64,000 bases of DNA, from the NCBI GenBank assembly GCA_002839855.1, contig PGYV01000007.1:1-64000 (forward strand), given 5' to 3'. Each line of letters begins with the position of its first letter. The first letter of the stretch is position 1. The position numbers and the translations under genes were made by a program. The notes beneath the pieces are model-generated. The model did not search any database, was not told the DNA's origin, and worked only from the letters and a program-made list of their open reading frames with translations. This DNA is from Candidatus Goldiibacteriota bacterium HGW-Goldbacteria-1. Its GTDB lineage: Bacteria; Oederibacteriota; PGYV01. Below, piece after piece: positions 18,258 through 26,603 of this stretch.

Positions 18258-18596
18258 TTAAATGGCATCTTCTTTTCTTTCGCCCGTCCTTATCCTTAAA
18301 ACATCCGTGATTTCGGAAATAAAAATTTTACCGTCTCCAATTCTTCCGGTTCTGGTACAGTCCACAATTTCTTTTATAACCATTTCTGCTTCGCTGTCTT
18401 TTACCACCATTTCCACCTTTGACTTTGGCAGAAACTCCACGGCTATATCCTGGTCCCTCATCTTTTCAAGCTTGCTTTTCTGCACTCCAAAGCCATCGGC
18501 AGCGGTTACCGTAAGGCCGCACACGCCTGTTTCTATCATCCGCTTTCTTAAAGCGTCAAACTTTGAAGGGGCTATAATTACGGTTATCTTTTTCAT
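18258..18596 (-). CDS. PII-family signal protein lacking the uridylylation tyrosine
   Basis: 112 aa, the exact length of canonical GlnB, and alignable without gaps. Conserved: Gly35-Phe36-Gly37, Gln39 and Lys40 at the T-loop base, FLPK at 55-58, B-loop TGRIGDGKIF and C-terminal RIRTGE, so ATP/ADP and possibly 2-oxoglutarate binding look kept. The T-loop itself is replaced (SKLEKMRDQDIAV): Tyr51 is Ile and Tyr46 is Met, so GlnD-type uridylylation is not possible there. The start overlaps the TPR gene stop as ATGA. No amtB, glnA or glnD is near. It probably reports energy or nitrogen state to the chemosensory or TPR proteins (inference). Confidence 0.9.
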   Translation of the reverse strand: MKKITVIIAPSKFDALRKRMIETGVCGLTVTAADGFGVQKSKLEKMRDQDIAVEFLPKSKVEMVVKDSEAEMVIKEIVDCTRTGRIGDGKIFISEITDVLRIRTGERKEDAI

Positions 18597-20779
18597 TTAA
18601 TAATCTTTTTTCTGCCGGCAGAAGGCGAAAGCATAAGTTCTTTTCTCCATATTTCCACCATGCGTATGTTTTCCTGCGACTGTGTTGCAAGCTCGCTTTC
18701 CGGATTTACTTCAATATACTTTTTCCACATTTCAATTGCTTCATCCCACCAGCTTTTATTACGGAACACTTCGCCAAGCCTGAAATACGCTTCTGTCATT
18801 TTGGGGTCAATTTCAATTGTTTTGTGGTATTCAATATCCGCCTCGTCCCACCACTCTTTCTTCTGATATGCCATAGCCAGTTTCATATGCGCCACCGGGT
18901 CTTTGCTGCTGCCGGAAACGGCGGATATGAAACATTTTATAGCCTCATCATATTTGGCGGTCTCATAATAGGCAGACCCTAAATTTATAATGGCATCCCT
19001 GTTATCAGGCTGTATTTCAAGCACTTTTTTATATTCTACAATAGCCTCCTGCAAATGTCCAGTATTTCTATATGCACTGGCTAAATCGTAGTGAATCAGG
19101 GGATTTTCCCCTTCATTTATTGCCTTTTCGCTCAGTTTTGTAATTGTTTCCTTAAAGACAGTATCCTTTTTTTTGGCCGATTCAAGATTTTTTCTGGCAA
19201 CTTCATAACCCGGCTCAATTTCAAGGGCTTTTTCAAAGTATTTCTGCGCGTCTATAAAGAAATTCTTTTTATAAAATGCCACACCCAGGTTATTGTATGC
19301 CTTAAAATATTTCGGGTCTATCTCCGCGGCTTTTTTATAAAATTCTATCGCCTTGTCCAGATCACCCATATTTTTGTATGATACCCCCATGCTGTTATAA
19401 GCCACCGCGTTTGACGGCTGCATAGAAATAACTTTCTGATACTCAATCACAGCTTCTTCATTTCTTCCTTTATCCGTTAAAACCAGCCCCAGGTATAAAT
19501 TCACCTCGGGTTTTCTCATGTAATGCGGCTGCATTTCAAGAGCGTTTCTGAATTCTGTCACGGCCTCATCATACCGTTTCTGTTTGTAATAACAGGTGCC
19601 AAGATAATAACGTGCTTCATTGTCATACGGCTCCTTTATAAGGTGAACGGTAAGTTTTTTTACAGCGTCATCAAGAAGGTCCTGCTTTATGAACACAACC
19701 GCCCTTTCAAGTTCTATTCTTCTGAATTCAGGGTTTTCTTCTTCCACCGCGTCTAAAACAGCAAGTGCTTTTGCGTAATCGCCCATTTCCCTGTAAGCCA
19801 CCGCTATGTTAACCTTTGCGTCCACCAAGCCCGGGTCTATTTTCAGAGTCTGCTTGAAAACTTCTATGGCATCACTCAGAAGGTGTTTTTTTATAAGCAG
19901 TTCCCCGAAGAAATTATAATATATTGGATTACTGCCGTTATGGGATATGGCTTTTTTAATTTCCCTGATAGCGTCGTCAATATACCCTTTCATTTTATTT
20001 ACGCGCGCAAGGTTATAATACGCCTCTTCTTTTCTGTCTTCTTTCATGGATTCCACAAACTTTTCGCGTTTCTGAGATTTTTCGTCAAAGTGCTCTATTA
20101 CCAGGCTCTTATTGGACTGCACAAACGAAGGGTTAAGTTCAATGGCCCTGTTATAACACATCTGCGCCTCTTCGTCCTTGGACAGCTCGCCATATACAAA
20201 GCTTAAATTATAATAGGCAAGGGCGTATTCCTTATTTATCTGCACAGCCTTTTTAAGTTCATCTTCCGCCTCTTCATACATACCCCTTTTATAAAGGGTT
20301 TCGCCCAGGTTGTTCCTTATCTCCGCGTAATTCGGATACTGCTCCAGCGCTTTTTTAAACACCTCTTCGGCTTTGTCATATTCGCCTATATTTTTATAAA
20401 TTACACCCATAAGGTTTCTTGCAAGCAGGTGTTCCGGATTAAGTTCAAGCGCTCGGTTTAAAAGTTTAAGGCTTTCCTGGTATTCCCCGGTATAGCTTAA
20501 AGCATTGCCAAGGTTATAGTACGCTTCCGGGTCACCGGCATAAAACTGTACCGCTTTACGATAGGCCAGTATGGCGCGGTCATATATCCCTGTCTGTTTG
20601 TTTACGGATTTTAGATTTTCCTGGGCCTGGGTGTAGGTGGGATTCATTTCAATTGCTTTCTTAAAATTTTCTATAGCTTCCTGATACATTCCCTTGGAAT
20701 AATAATACACTCCAAGGTTATTTAAAGATACGGCATCTTCCTTCTTTTCCTGTTTTGGAATTTCAGCTTTGTCAGCCAC
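18593..20779 (-). CDS. Large TPR-repeat protein
   Basis: 728 aa, almost wholly tetratricopeptide repeats from about residue 15 to 705 (roughly 18-20 units; e.g. AYYNLGNALSYTGEYQESLK, AYNNLGVAFYKKNFFIDAQK). No signal peptide or membrane helix, so cytoplasmic. Such solenoids are protein-binding scaffolds. It is coupled to the PII gene at its end (4-bp overlap), and its start overlaps the stop of the CheW-fusion gene by one base. A role as scaffold of the signalling complex is inference. The lack of spacer suggests all three products are made together. Confidence 0.9.
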   Translation of the reverse strand: MADKAEIPKQEKKEDAVSLNNLGVYYYSKGMYQEAIENFKKAIEMNPTYTQAQENLKSVNKQTGIYDRAILAYRKAVQFYAGDPEAYYNLGNALSYTGEYQESLKLLNRALELNPEHLLARNLMGVIYKNIGEYDKAEEVFKKALEQYPNYAEIRNNLGETLYKRGMYEEAEDELKKAVQINKEYALAYYNLSFVYGELSKDEEAQMCYNRAIELNPSFVQSNKSLVIEHFDEKSQKREKFVESMKEDRKEEAYYNLARVNKMKGYIDDAIREIKKAISHNGSNPIYYNFFGELLIKKHLLSDAIEVFKQTLKIDPGLVDAKVNIAVAYREMGDYAKALAVLDAVEEENPEFRRIELERAVVFIKQDLLDDAVKKLTVHLIKEPYDNEARYYLGTCYYKQKRYDEAVTEFRNALEMQPHYMRKPEVNLYLGLVLTDKGRNEEAVIEYQKVISMQPSNAVAYNSMGVSYKNMGDLDKAIEFYKKAAEIDPKYFKAYNNLGVAFYKKNFFIDAQKYFEKALEIEPGYEVARKNLESAKKKDTVFKETITKLSEKAINEGENPLIHYDLASAYRNTGHLQEAIVEYKKVLEIQPDNRDAIINLGSAYYETAKYDEAIKCFISAVSGSSKDPVAHMKLAMAYQKKEWWDEADIEYHKTIEIDPKMTEAYFRLGEVFRNKSWWDEAIEMWKKYIEVNPESELATQSQENIRMVEIWRKELMLSPSAGRKKIIK

Positions 20780-21387
20780 TATGTCTCATTATCCTTTTCC
20801 GCGAAAGCTTCCGGTTTTAAAAGCGTCACTATCCTGTCTTTATCCCTGATAATACCGGCTATGTATTTTTTATCCGCGCTGAAATTATGTTTTGCAGCGT
20901 TTTCAAAATCAGACGCTTCAAAATTACGCACCGAAAAAACACTGTCTACAAGAAGGCCTATTCTTTCTTCTTTCACTTCCACCACAATAACCCTTGAATT
21001 TTCGTCAATGTGGCTCTGTTTCCCGAAAATTTTCATTGATAAACTGATTACCGGCACCACATCTTCCCTGATTCCCATAAGGCCAAGAATGTAAGGCGGA
21101 ACACCGGGGACAGGGATTATTTTTTTTGTTTTTATGATTTCCTTGGAAAATACCACTTCAAGGGCGTACAGTTCTTCGCACACCTGAAACACCACGACAA
21201 GCATTCCTTTAAGCATTTCCATAATCTGCTGTTCTTTAATAATGCCTTTTTTTACAAGAATTTTTCCCAGATGTTCGCCGGTTGATACCTGTTCACGCAG
21301 CGCTTCATCAAGCTGCTCTTTTGTAATATATTCCGCCTGCATAAGCAGCGTTCCCAGGCTTTTATCCTGTTTTTTTATTGTATCCAT
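20779..21387 (-). CDS. CheW-like coupling protein with MshEN-like N-terminal module
   Basis: 202 aa. Residues about 10-57 match the paired half-repeats found at the N-terminus of type II/IV secretion ATPases: LGTLLMQAEYITKEQLDEAL and LGKILVKKGIIKEQQIMEML, with 'Q-x-LG' spacing. Residues about 60-195 are a CheW domain (VVFQVCEELYALEV, ILGLMGIREDVVPVISLSMK, VIVVEVKEERIGLLVDSVF). In full MshEN domains this module binds c-di-GMP; here the first half lacks the usual Gly, so binding is uncertain. The combination would connect c-di-GMP or a pilus/secretion ATPase to the chemosensory array. Lies between two TPR genes. Confidence 0.8.
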   Translation of the reverse strand: MDTIKKQDKSLGTLLMQAEYITKEQLDEALREQVSTGEHLGKILVKKGIIKEQQIMEMLKGMLVVVFQVCEELYALEVVFSKEIIKTKKIIPVPGVPPYILGLMGIREDVVPVISLSMKIFGKQSHIDENSRVIVVEVKEERIGLLVDSVFSVRNFEASDFENAAKHNFSADKKYIAGIIRDKDRIVTLLKPEAFAEKDNET

Positions 21388-21394
21388 CTTTCGC

Positions 21395-22561
21395 TTAACC
21401 GCCCAGCAGTTTTAAGTTCTTTTTTACTATCTCGTTTTCCGGGTTAAGTTCCAGAGACTTTTTCCAGTATTTTTTTGCGTCTTCCGCTTTGCTTTCTTTA
21501 AGAGCCATATTCCCCATTTTATAATACATGTCCCCGTTTTCCCTGCCTTTTTCAATTGACCTGGTAAAATATTCCTTTGCCTCTTTATACATTACTTTCT
21601 TGTAATAAATATTGCCTATATTTTCCAGTATGGTCACATCATCGCCTTTTTTATCAAGCGCTTTTTTATATTCAATAATAGCATCGTCCTGCTGCCCTTC
21701 TTCCATGTATATAAACCCCAGCGCCTTGTGAACCTCTGAATCTGCCGCGCCCATTTCAGCCACTTTTTTATACTCTTCTATGGCTTCCTTCTTTTTCCCA
21801 AGTTTGCCGTAAATCTCGCCTACAAGAAGGCATATATCAGAGTTCCCCACGGAGCTTTTTGACCGCTGCAGCTCTTTTAACGCCTGCTCAAACTTACCCT
21901 GGTTATAATATAAAATCCCAAGGTTATATGCCACGCCTGTTTCAGAAGGATTCAGCTTAATGGCTTTTTCATAATAATCTATTGCCCTGGAATAGTCTTT
22001 AAGTTCCCTGTAAACGTTGCCAAGCATGGAGTTTATTCCGGAACTTTTAGGGTTTGCCTGAAGCACTTTTTCATATTCAGCCGCGGCTTCCGTGTGTTTT
22101 TTCTGTGCTTCATAAATATAACCGGTTTTAAACCTTACTTCGCTGTATTCCGGTTTTAAATCAAGTATATCCCTGTATATCTTAAGCGCTTCTTCATAAT
22201 TATCCATTTTAAGGTATAAATCGCCAAGCGCGTGTTTTAATTCCATATCTTTGGGCTTTACCTCTATGGCTTTCTTATATTCTTCAAGGGCTTTTTCATG
22301 TTTTCCCATATTTGCGTGCAGCCTGCCAAGCCTCATAAGCGCGCTCATATTCATGGGATTAAGTTTAAGCGCCTTTTCATATTCCTGCACGCCTTTTTCA
22401 AAATCACCTTTAAAGACAAGCACATTGGCAAGATGCGAATGAACTTCCGCGTCATCGGGATTAATTGAAAGTGCCCTTTCAAACTCTGCAATGGCCTGTC
22501 CAAAATTTTTGCTTACCGTAAAGGCAAGGCCAAGGTTAATATGGTCCTGAACTGTCTGCAT
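21395..22561 (-). CDS. TPR-repeat protein
   Basis: 388 aa made of about 11 tetratricopeptide repeats (e.g. VHSHLANVLVFKGDFEKGVQ, GVAYNLGILYYNQGKFEQAL). No signal peptide. Starts immediately after the cheR stop (1-bp step) and ends 7 bp before the CheW-fusion gene. CheR proteins are often fused to TPRs; here the TPR is a separate coupled gene, so an interaction with CheR is plausible. Confidence 0.88.
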   Translation of the reverse strand: MQTVQDHINLGLAFTVSKNFGQAIAEFERALSINPDDAEVHSHLANVLVFKGDFEKGVQEYEKALKLNPMNMSALMRLGRLHANMGKHEKALEEYKKAIEVKPKDMELKHALGDLYLKMDNYEEALKIYRDILDLKPEYSEVRFKTGYIYEAQKKHTEAAAEYEKVLQANPKSSGINSMLGNVYRELKDYSRAIDYYEKAIKLNPSETGVAYNLGILYYNQGKFEQALKELQRSKSSVGNSDICLLVGEIYGKLGKKKEAIEEYKKVAEMGAADSEVHKALGFIYMEEGQQDDAIIEYKKALDKKGDDVTILENIGNIYYKKVMYKEAKEYFTRSIEKGRENGDMYYKMGNMALKESKAEDAKKYWKKSLELNPENEIVKKNLKLLGG

Positions 22562-23380
22562 CTATTCTGCCTTTCTTTCTTCAAGTTTTGTAAAAATCCG
22601 TTCTTTTATATTGATACATTTAAACTTGTCGCGGTATTCCAGAAGCATGGTTTCTGTCTTACCCATAAAAAAAATGCCGTCTTTTTTAAGCGCGTCATGA
22701 AAAAACATAATCACGCTTTTTTGAAGTTCTCTTGAAAAATATATTATCACATTCCTGCAGAAAACAAAATCAAACTGCTCTTTTAAGTAAGGTTTCATAA
22801 GGTTCGCCTTGACAAATTTTACTTTCTTTTTTATTGAATCCTTAATCCTGAAAAAATTACCGTCCTTTATAAAATACTTTGTTTTCCTGTTGACGGCCAC
22901 ATTATCCAGTGTGTGCCCTTCGTATTTGCCCTCTATAGCCCTGTATAAAATGGCATCATCAATATCCGTGGCGTGAATCTCGTAATCAATACCTTTAATA
23001 CCCAGTTTTTCCATTGTTTCTTCAATTGAAATAGCTATTGAATAAGGTTCTTCGCCGGAACTGCACCCGGCGCTCCAGACGCTTATTTTTTTTTTGCCTT
23101 CAAGCATCTTTGGCAGAAGATCATTTTCAAATACTATAAACACTTCGGGGTCCCTGAAAAATTCGGTGACGTTGATGGTAAGTTTGTCAAGCAGAACGGA
23201 CATTTCCCTGCTGTCTTTTTCAATCACATTCAGATAATCAGCGTAAAGTTTTGTTCCAAGAGCCCTCATCCTTACCGCAAACCTTCTTTTTAAATAATTC
23301 TCCTTATACTGGCTGACATCAAGCCCGCGGTCAGCATGTATCTTTTCTTTTATCTTCACATACGCAATATTGTCATCCAT
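22562..23380 (-). CDS. cheR: Chemoreceptor methyltransferase CheR
   Basis: 272 aa. N-terminal helical domain (YLKRRFAVRMRALG, TINVTEFFRDPEVF) and SAM-binding domain with VWSAGCSSGEEPYS, EIHATDIDD and FDFVFCRNVIIYF. Methylates receptor glutamates using S-adenosylmethionine, the partner of CheB. It is the first classical che gene of the operon, one base after the HD-GYP gene. Confidence 0.96.
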   Translation of the reverse strand: MDDNIAYVKIKEKIHADRGLDVSQYKENYLKRRFAVRMRALGTKLYADYLNVIEKDSREMSVLLDKLTINVTEFFRDPEVFIVFENDLLPKMLEGKKKISVWSAGCSSGEEPYSIAISIEETMEKLGIKGIDYEIHATDIDDAILYRAIEGKYEGHTLDNVAVNRKTKYFIKDGNFFRIKDSIKKKVKFVKANLMKPYLKEQFDFVFCRNVIIYFSRELQKSVIMFFHDALKKDGIFFMGKTETMLLEYRDKFKCINIKERIFTKLEERKAE

Positions 23381-23381
23381 A

Positions 23382-24764
23382 TCAGTTCAGCTGAATCCCG
23401 CCGGCGCTGCCGTTTTCTTCATTAATAATTTCAAGAAACTTTCCCACAAGTTTTGAATCAAACTGGGTGCCGGAACATTTTTTCAGTTCATTTACCGCGG
23501 CCTCTTTTGTAAGGGCTTTCCTGTAAGGCCTGTCAGAACGCATTACAGAGTATGCGTCAGCTATAGAACATATCCTGGCGCCAAGCGGTATTTCCTCGCC
23601 TTTAAGGCTGGACGGATACCCTTTACCGTCAAAATGCTCGTGATGATACAGGATAATAGGAAGAATTTCATCAAATATTTCCAGTTTATTTAAAATATCA
23701 ACCCCTTCCGCGGGGTGTTTCATTATTATTCCAAACTCTTCCTGCGTAAGTGAAGAAGGCTTATTAAGGATGCTGCTGCTTATGTTTATTTTGCCTATGT
23801 CATGCAGAAGTGAAGCATAGCGAATTTTTTCTTTTTCCGGCTCAGAAAGCCCAAGTTTTTCGGCAAGTTTTATTGCATACGTCATTGTGGCCATAGAATG
23901 TCCGTGCGTTTCATGGTCTTTTGTGTCAATTGCAATTGCAAGAGCCTGTATTATTTTTTCATAATTGCCTTTAAGTTTTGAAATAAGGGCGTGTTTTTCC
24001 ATAATTATAAAAACCTGCTCACTAAAAAATTCAAGTATATAAATGTCAATTTCCCTGAATTCCTTTTCGCGCACGGCTATCGTAATTTCGCGCAGCTTAT
24101 TTTCATCAAACACAGGGACAATAACAGCATTCAACCCGTCCGCCCCCGAAATAAATCCTGTGGAATTTGCGCTGATATTTTTTAGCAGTAAGTCATTTAT
24201 AATATCCTGGTTTATTTCATCCTTAATCTGCCCGTGCATATCCCCGTGTGAAAAAACGGATGAAAGCATTCCGTTTTTTTTAGGGTCTATAGAATACACA
24301 AGCATGTGTTTTATTCCCATTATTGACTCTATATTCCTTGAAAGCACTTTTCTTACAGACATGGAATTGGTATCAGTTTTTATTTCACGAAGCATGTCGT
24401 GGTCCAGCATAAGGGAATTTACCACTTTATTCACAAACTCCCGTTCTTCCATATCCGTATTTTTTGTTTCCGGATCTTTCCTTATTTTTCTTGAAAAATC
24501 GGCAAGTACAGACAGAACAGGGAGTGAAAACAGGTAAAAAAACAGTTCCCCTGTCCTTAACCCGTTCATGGAGTAAAAAATAAAAACAGAAAACATGGAT
24601 AGAAAAAGTCCGTTTACCCAGGATTTAATATAGGACAATAAAACTGCCAGGCAGCAAATTAAAGCAAATACCCATTTCGCTTCCAAAGCCAAAGGATTAA
24701 GCGCTAAAACAAACGCTAAAAAACCCGCCAGAACCTGTAAAGAAAAAATCCCGTCCTGTTTCAT
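23382..24764 (-). CDS. Membrane HD-GYP cyclic-di-GMP phosphodiesterase
   Basis: 460 aa. About four membrane helices in residues 1-90, a GAF-like region at about 110-270, then a complete HD-GYP domain: ETHGHSMATM, LLHDIGKINI, ILNKPSSLTQEEF, HPAEGV, YHHEHFDGKGYP and ICSIADAYSVM. Predicted to hydrolyse c-di-GMP to GMP. Placed directly before cheR, it may tie c-di-GMP level to chemosensory output, in line with the MshEN-like CheW downstream. A diguanylate cyclase is at 48130-49374. Confidence 0.92.
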   Translation of the reverse strand: MKQDGIFSLQVLAGFLAFVLALNPLALEAKWVFALICCLAVLLSYIKSWVNGLFLSMFSVFIFYSMNGLRTGELFFYLFSLPVLSVLADFSRKIRKDPETKNTDMEEREFVNKVVNSLMLDHDMLREIKTDTNSMSVRKVLSRNIESIMGIKHMLVYSIDPKKNGMLSSVFSHGDMHGQIKDEINQDIINDLLLKNISANSTGFISGADGLNAVIVPVFDENKLREITIAVREKEFREIDIYILEFFSEQVFIIMEKHALISKLKGNYEKIIQALAIAIDTKDHETHGHSMATMTYAIKLAEKLGLSEPEKEKIRYASLLHDIGKINISSSILNKPSSLTQEEFGIIMKHPAEGVDILNKLEIFDEILPIILYHHEHFDGKGYPSSLKGEEIPLGARICSIADAYSVMRSDRPYRKALTKEAAVNELKKCSGTQFDSKLVGKFLEIINEENGSAGGIQLN

Positions 24765-24772
24765 GAATACCT

Positions 24773-25951
24773 CTATTTCGCAATAGTTTTTACTGCGTAA
24801 CCTTCGCTGAAGACCTCGGTCTGTTCAATAACTATCGCTGTTGCACTGCTTTTCATTGAATTTATTACCATAATCCTGCCCGCCACATGATACAGGTCTG
24901 CGTCCTTGCTTTCCGGGTCCTGTGTTTCACGTATAACTTCAAGTTTTTCTCCCGGCATAATACCTTTGTCAAGCCCGATATTAATATATACAATATCCTT
25001 ATTCTGAAAATTAACAGGGCCTTTTACAGTTTTAATCACACGGCCTTCCCTTTCAACGTTTTTAGATTTTATTTTTCTTGAAAGTTTTGCCTGGTAGTCC
25101 TTTACTTCCCTGCGCAGTTTTATCTTATTTTTGTTCTCTATGGGTTCATAGCTTTTTATTATGACCACCTGAAATATATTGTCCTTAATTTTCTTTGTTA
25201 CCCTTGCCACACCATTTACTTTAATAAGTTTTCCCAGAGCCTCTCCCGTTTCTTTTTCAAAAATTTCCTCGGAATCATCGTATATCATCAGTTCACTTCC
25301 GGCTTTTACGCTTTTCCCGACTGTTATTTTAACGTATGCCCTGTCGTTCTGGACAATCATAAGTTTATTATCCACGGTATAAATAAAACCGTCATCCGCA
25401 AAATTGTCTGTTATAAACCCGGCCCGTTCCACAAGCACATATCCCGCGCTTTGAATTCTTCCCTTTTTTTCATCTTCCACAAGTATAAGTTCGCCTTCGG
25501 TATCCGCTTCGTAATCCACGACAAATTCACCGTCTTCACCGCGTTCTTCAAGGTCGCCGTAATCCACATCCGCCCTTTTTTCCTGCGGAGCCGCATCTTC
25601 TTTTTTTCTGGCTATAAATTTTTCTATCTCTGCAGGTTCGGTTTCACCCGGAAGCAGTATAATTATACCGTCTGTATCACCGCTTTCATCCACCACTATT
25701 GCCTGCGTTGCAGCCGGCTGCACCGTATTAACCGCTGTTGCTTCTGCTTCCTGCTGCTGTGCGGGTTCCGTTTCGGCTGCAGATGTTCTTTCAGACGGTA
25801 TAGGAGGTATAACATCCTGCGCTTCTTCAACAGCTTTTTTTTCCTCTATCTGCTGTGCAGGTCCGCTTGACATAATAAAATCGTCATCAGCTGCAAAAAT
25901 AAAACCGGATAAAACAAAGAAAGACAGTACAAATACCTGTATTATTTTCAT
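24773..25951 (-). CDS. Secreted acidic protein, function unknown
   Basis: 392 aa. Signal peptide (VFVLSFFVLSGFIFA-A). Residues about 25-165 are Glu/Ala/Asp/Gln-rich and probably disordered. The C-terminal half is beta-rich with 'IVYINIGLDKGIMPGEKLEV' and 'AGRIMVINSMKSSATAIVI', the look of envelope domains that follow a LysM or sit in flagellar/pilus assembly factors. No enzyme motif. It is 8 bp before the HD-GYP gene and behind the small gene 25967-26383, so is probably in the operon. Family not identified. Confidence 0.65.
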   Translation of the reverse strand: MKIIQVFVLSFFVLSGFIFAADDDFIMSSGPAQQIEEKKAVEEAQDVIPPIPSERTSAAETEPAQQQEAEATAVNTVQPAATQAIVVDESGDTDGIIILLPGETEPAEIEKFIARKKEDAAPQEKRADVDYGDLEERGEDGEFVVDYEADTEGELILVEDEKKGRIQSAGYVLVERAGFITDNFADDGFIYTVDNKLMIVQNDRAYVKITVGKSVKAGSELMIYDDSEEIFEKETGEALGKLIKVNGVARVTKKIKDNIFQVVIIKSYEPIENKNKIKLRREVKDYQAKLSRKIKSKNVEREGRVIKTVKGPVNFQNKDIVYINIGLDKGIMPGEKLEVIRETQDPESKDADLYHVAGRIMVINSMKSSATAIVIEQTEVFSEGYAVKTIAK

Positions 25952-25966
25952 TTTTCACCTTCCCAA

Positions 25967-26383
25967 TTAGAAGTTCCCAAGTTCCATAAGCCTGTCTTTC
26001 GCTTCCTGATAATTCTTGCCATTAGGAAACCTTTCCATATAAGCCTTATACGCAAATCTGGCTTTTGTCCCTTCAATCATCCTGTCAAGGGTCCTTGCCT
26101 TAAAGAAATTAATATCATCTATTCTGTCGCTGGAATCATTTTTATCATATTCATCATAAATATCATATGCTTCTATATACTTATCCACCATTTGAAGGGT
26201 TCTTTCATACTTTCCAACCGCATAAACATATTTTATATTCTTATAAAGTGCTTCTTCCAGGTACTGGTCCTGCAGCTCTGCCCTTGATTTTTCTTCCCAT
26301 TTCACGCTTATACTCTCCGCTCCGCCCACAAAAACCACGGCAACTATAATAAGAATTGCTGCGATTATACCTAATCCTTTCAT
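25967..26383 (-). CDS. Small membrane-anchored helical (TPR-like) protein
   Basis: 138 aa from ATG 26383, chosen because AAGGAGG lies 5 nt upstream; the frame extends to 26431 without an SD. One N-terminal membrane helix or uncleaved signal (LGIIAAILIIVAVVFVGG), then about 105 residues of helical, charged sequence with tetratricopeptide-like pairs (LEEALYKNIKYVYAVGKYER, FPNGKNYQEAKDRLMELG). Likely faces the periplasm. It is the most upstream gene of the chemosensory transcription unit. Function unknown. Confidence 0.65.
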   Translation of the reverse strand: MKGLGIIAAILIIVAVVFVGGAESISVKWEEKSRAELQDQYLEEALYKNIKYVYAVGKYERTLQMVDKYIEAYDIYDEYDKNDSSDRIDDINFFKARTLDRMIEGTKARFAYKAYMERFPNGKNYQEAKDRLMELGNF

Positions 26384-26550
26384 ACTTTCCTCCTTATAAA
26401 TTAAGATAATAATACATAATAATAATATCAATAATAAGGTATTTTGTCAATTTTTGAATACAGGTGTTTTTTGCAGGTAATAAATAAGAAAACTATACCA
26501 CAGACCGAAACAGCCGTTTATTTATGATATTTTTATGTATTTTATAAATA

Positions 26551-26583
26551 AAAAAGCCCGCGGCACGAAACCGCGGGCTTTTT
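26551..26583 (-). terminator. Rho-independent terminator after hcp
   Basis: Perfect stem AAAAAGCCCGCGG / CCGCGGGCTTTTT around a 7-nt loop, with a T-run on both strands. It lies 21 bp past the hcp stop and separates the hcp unit from the chemosensory operon. Confidence 0.93.
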
Positions 26584-26603
26584 TTAATACTATTACAATA
26601 AAT

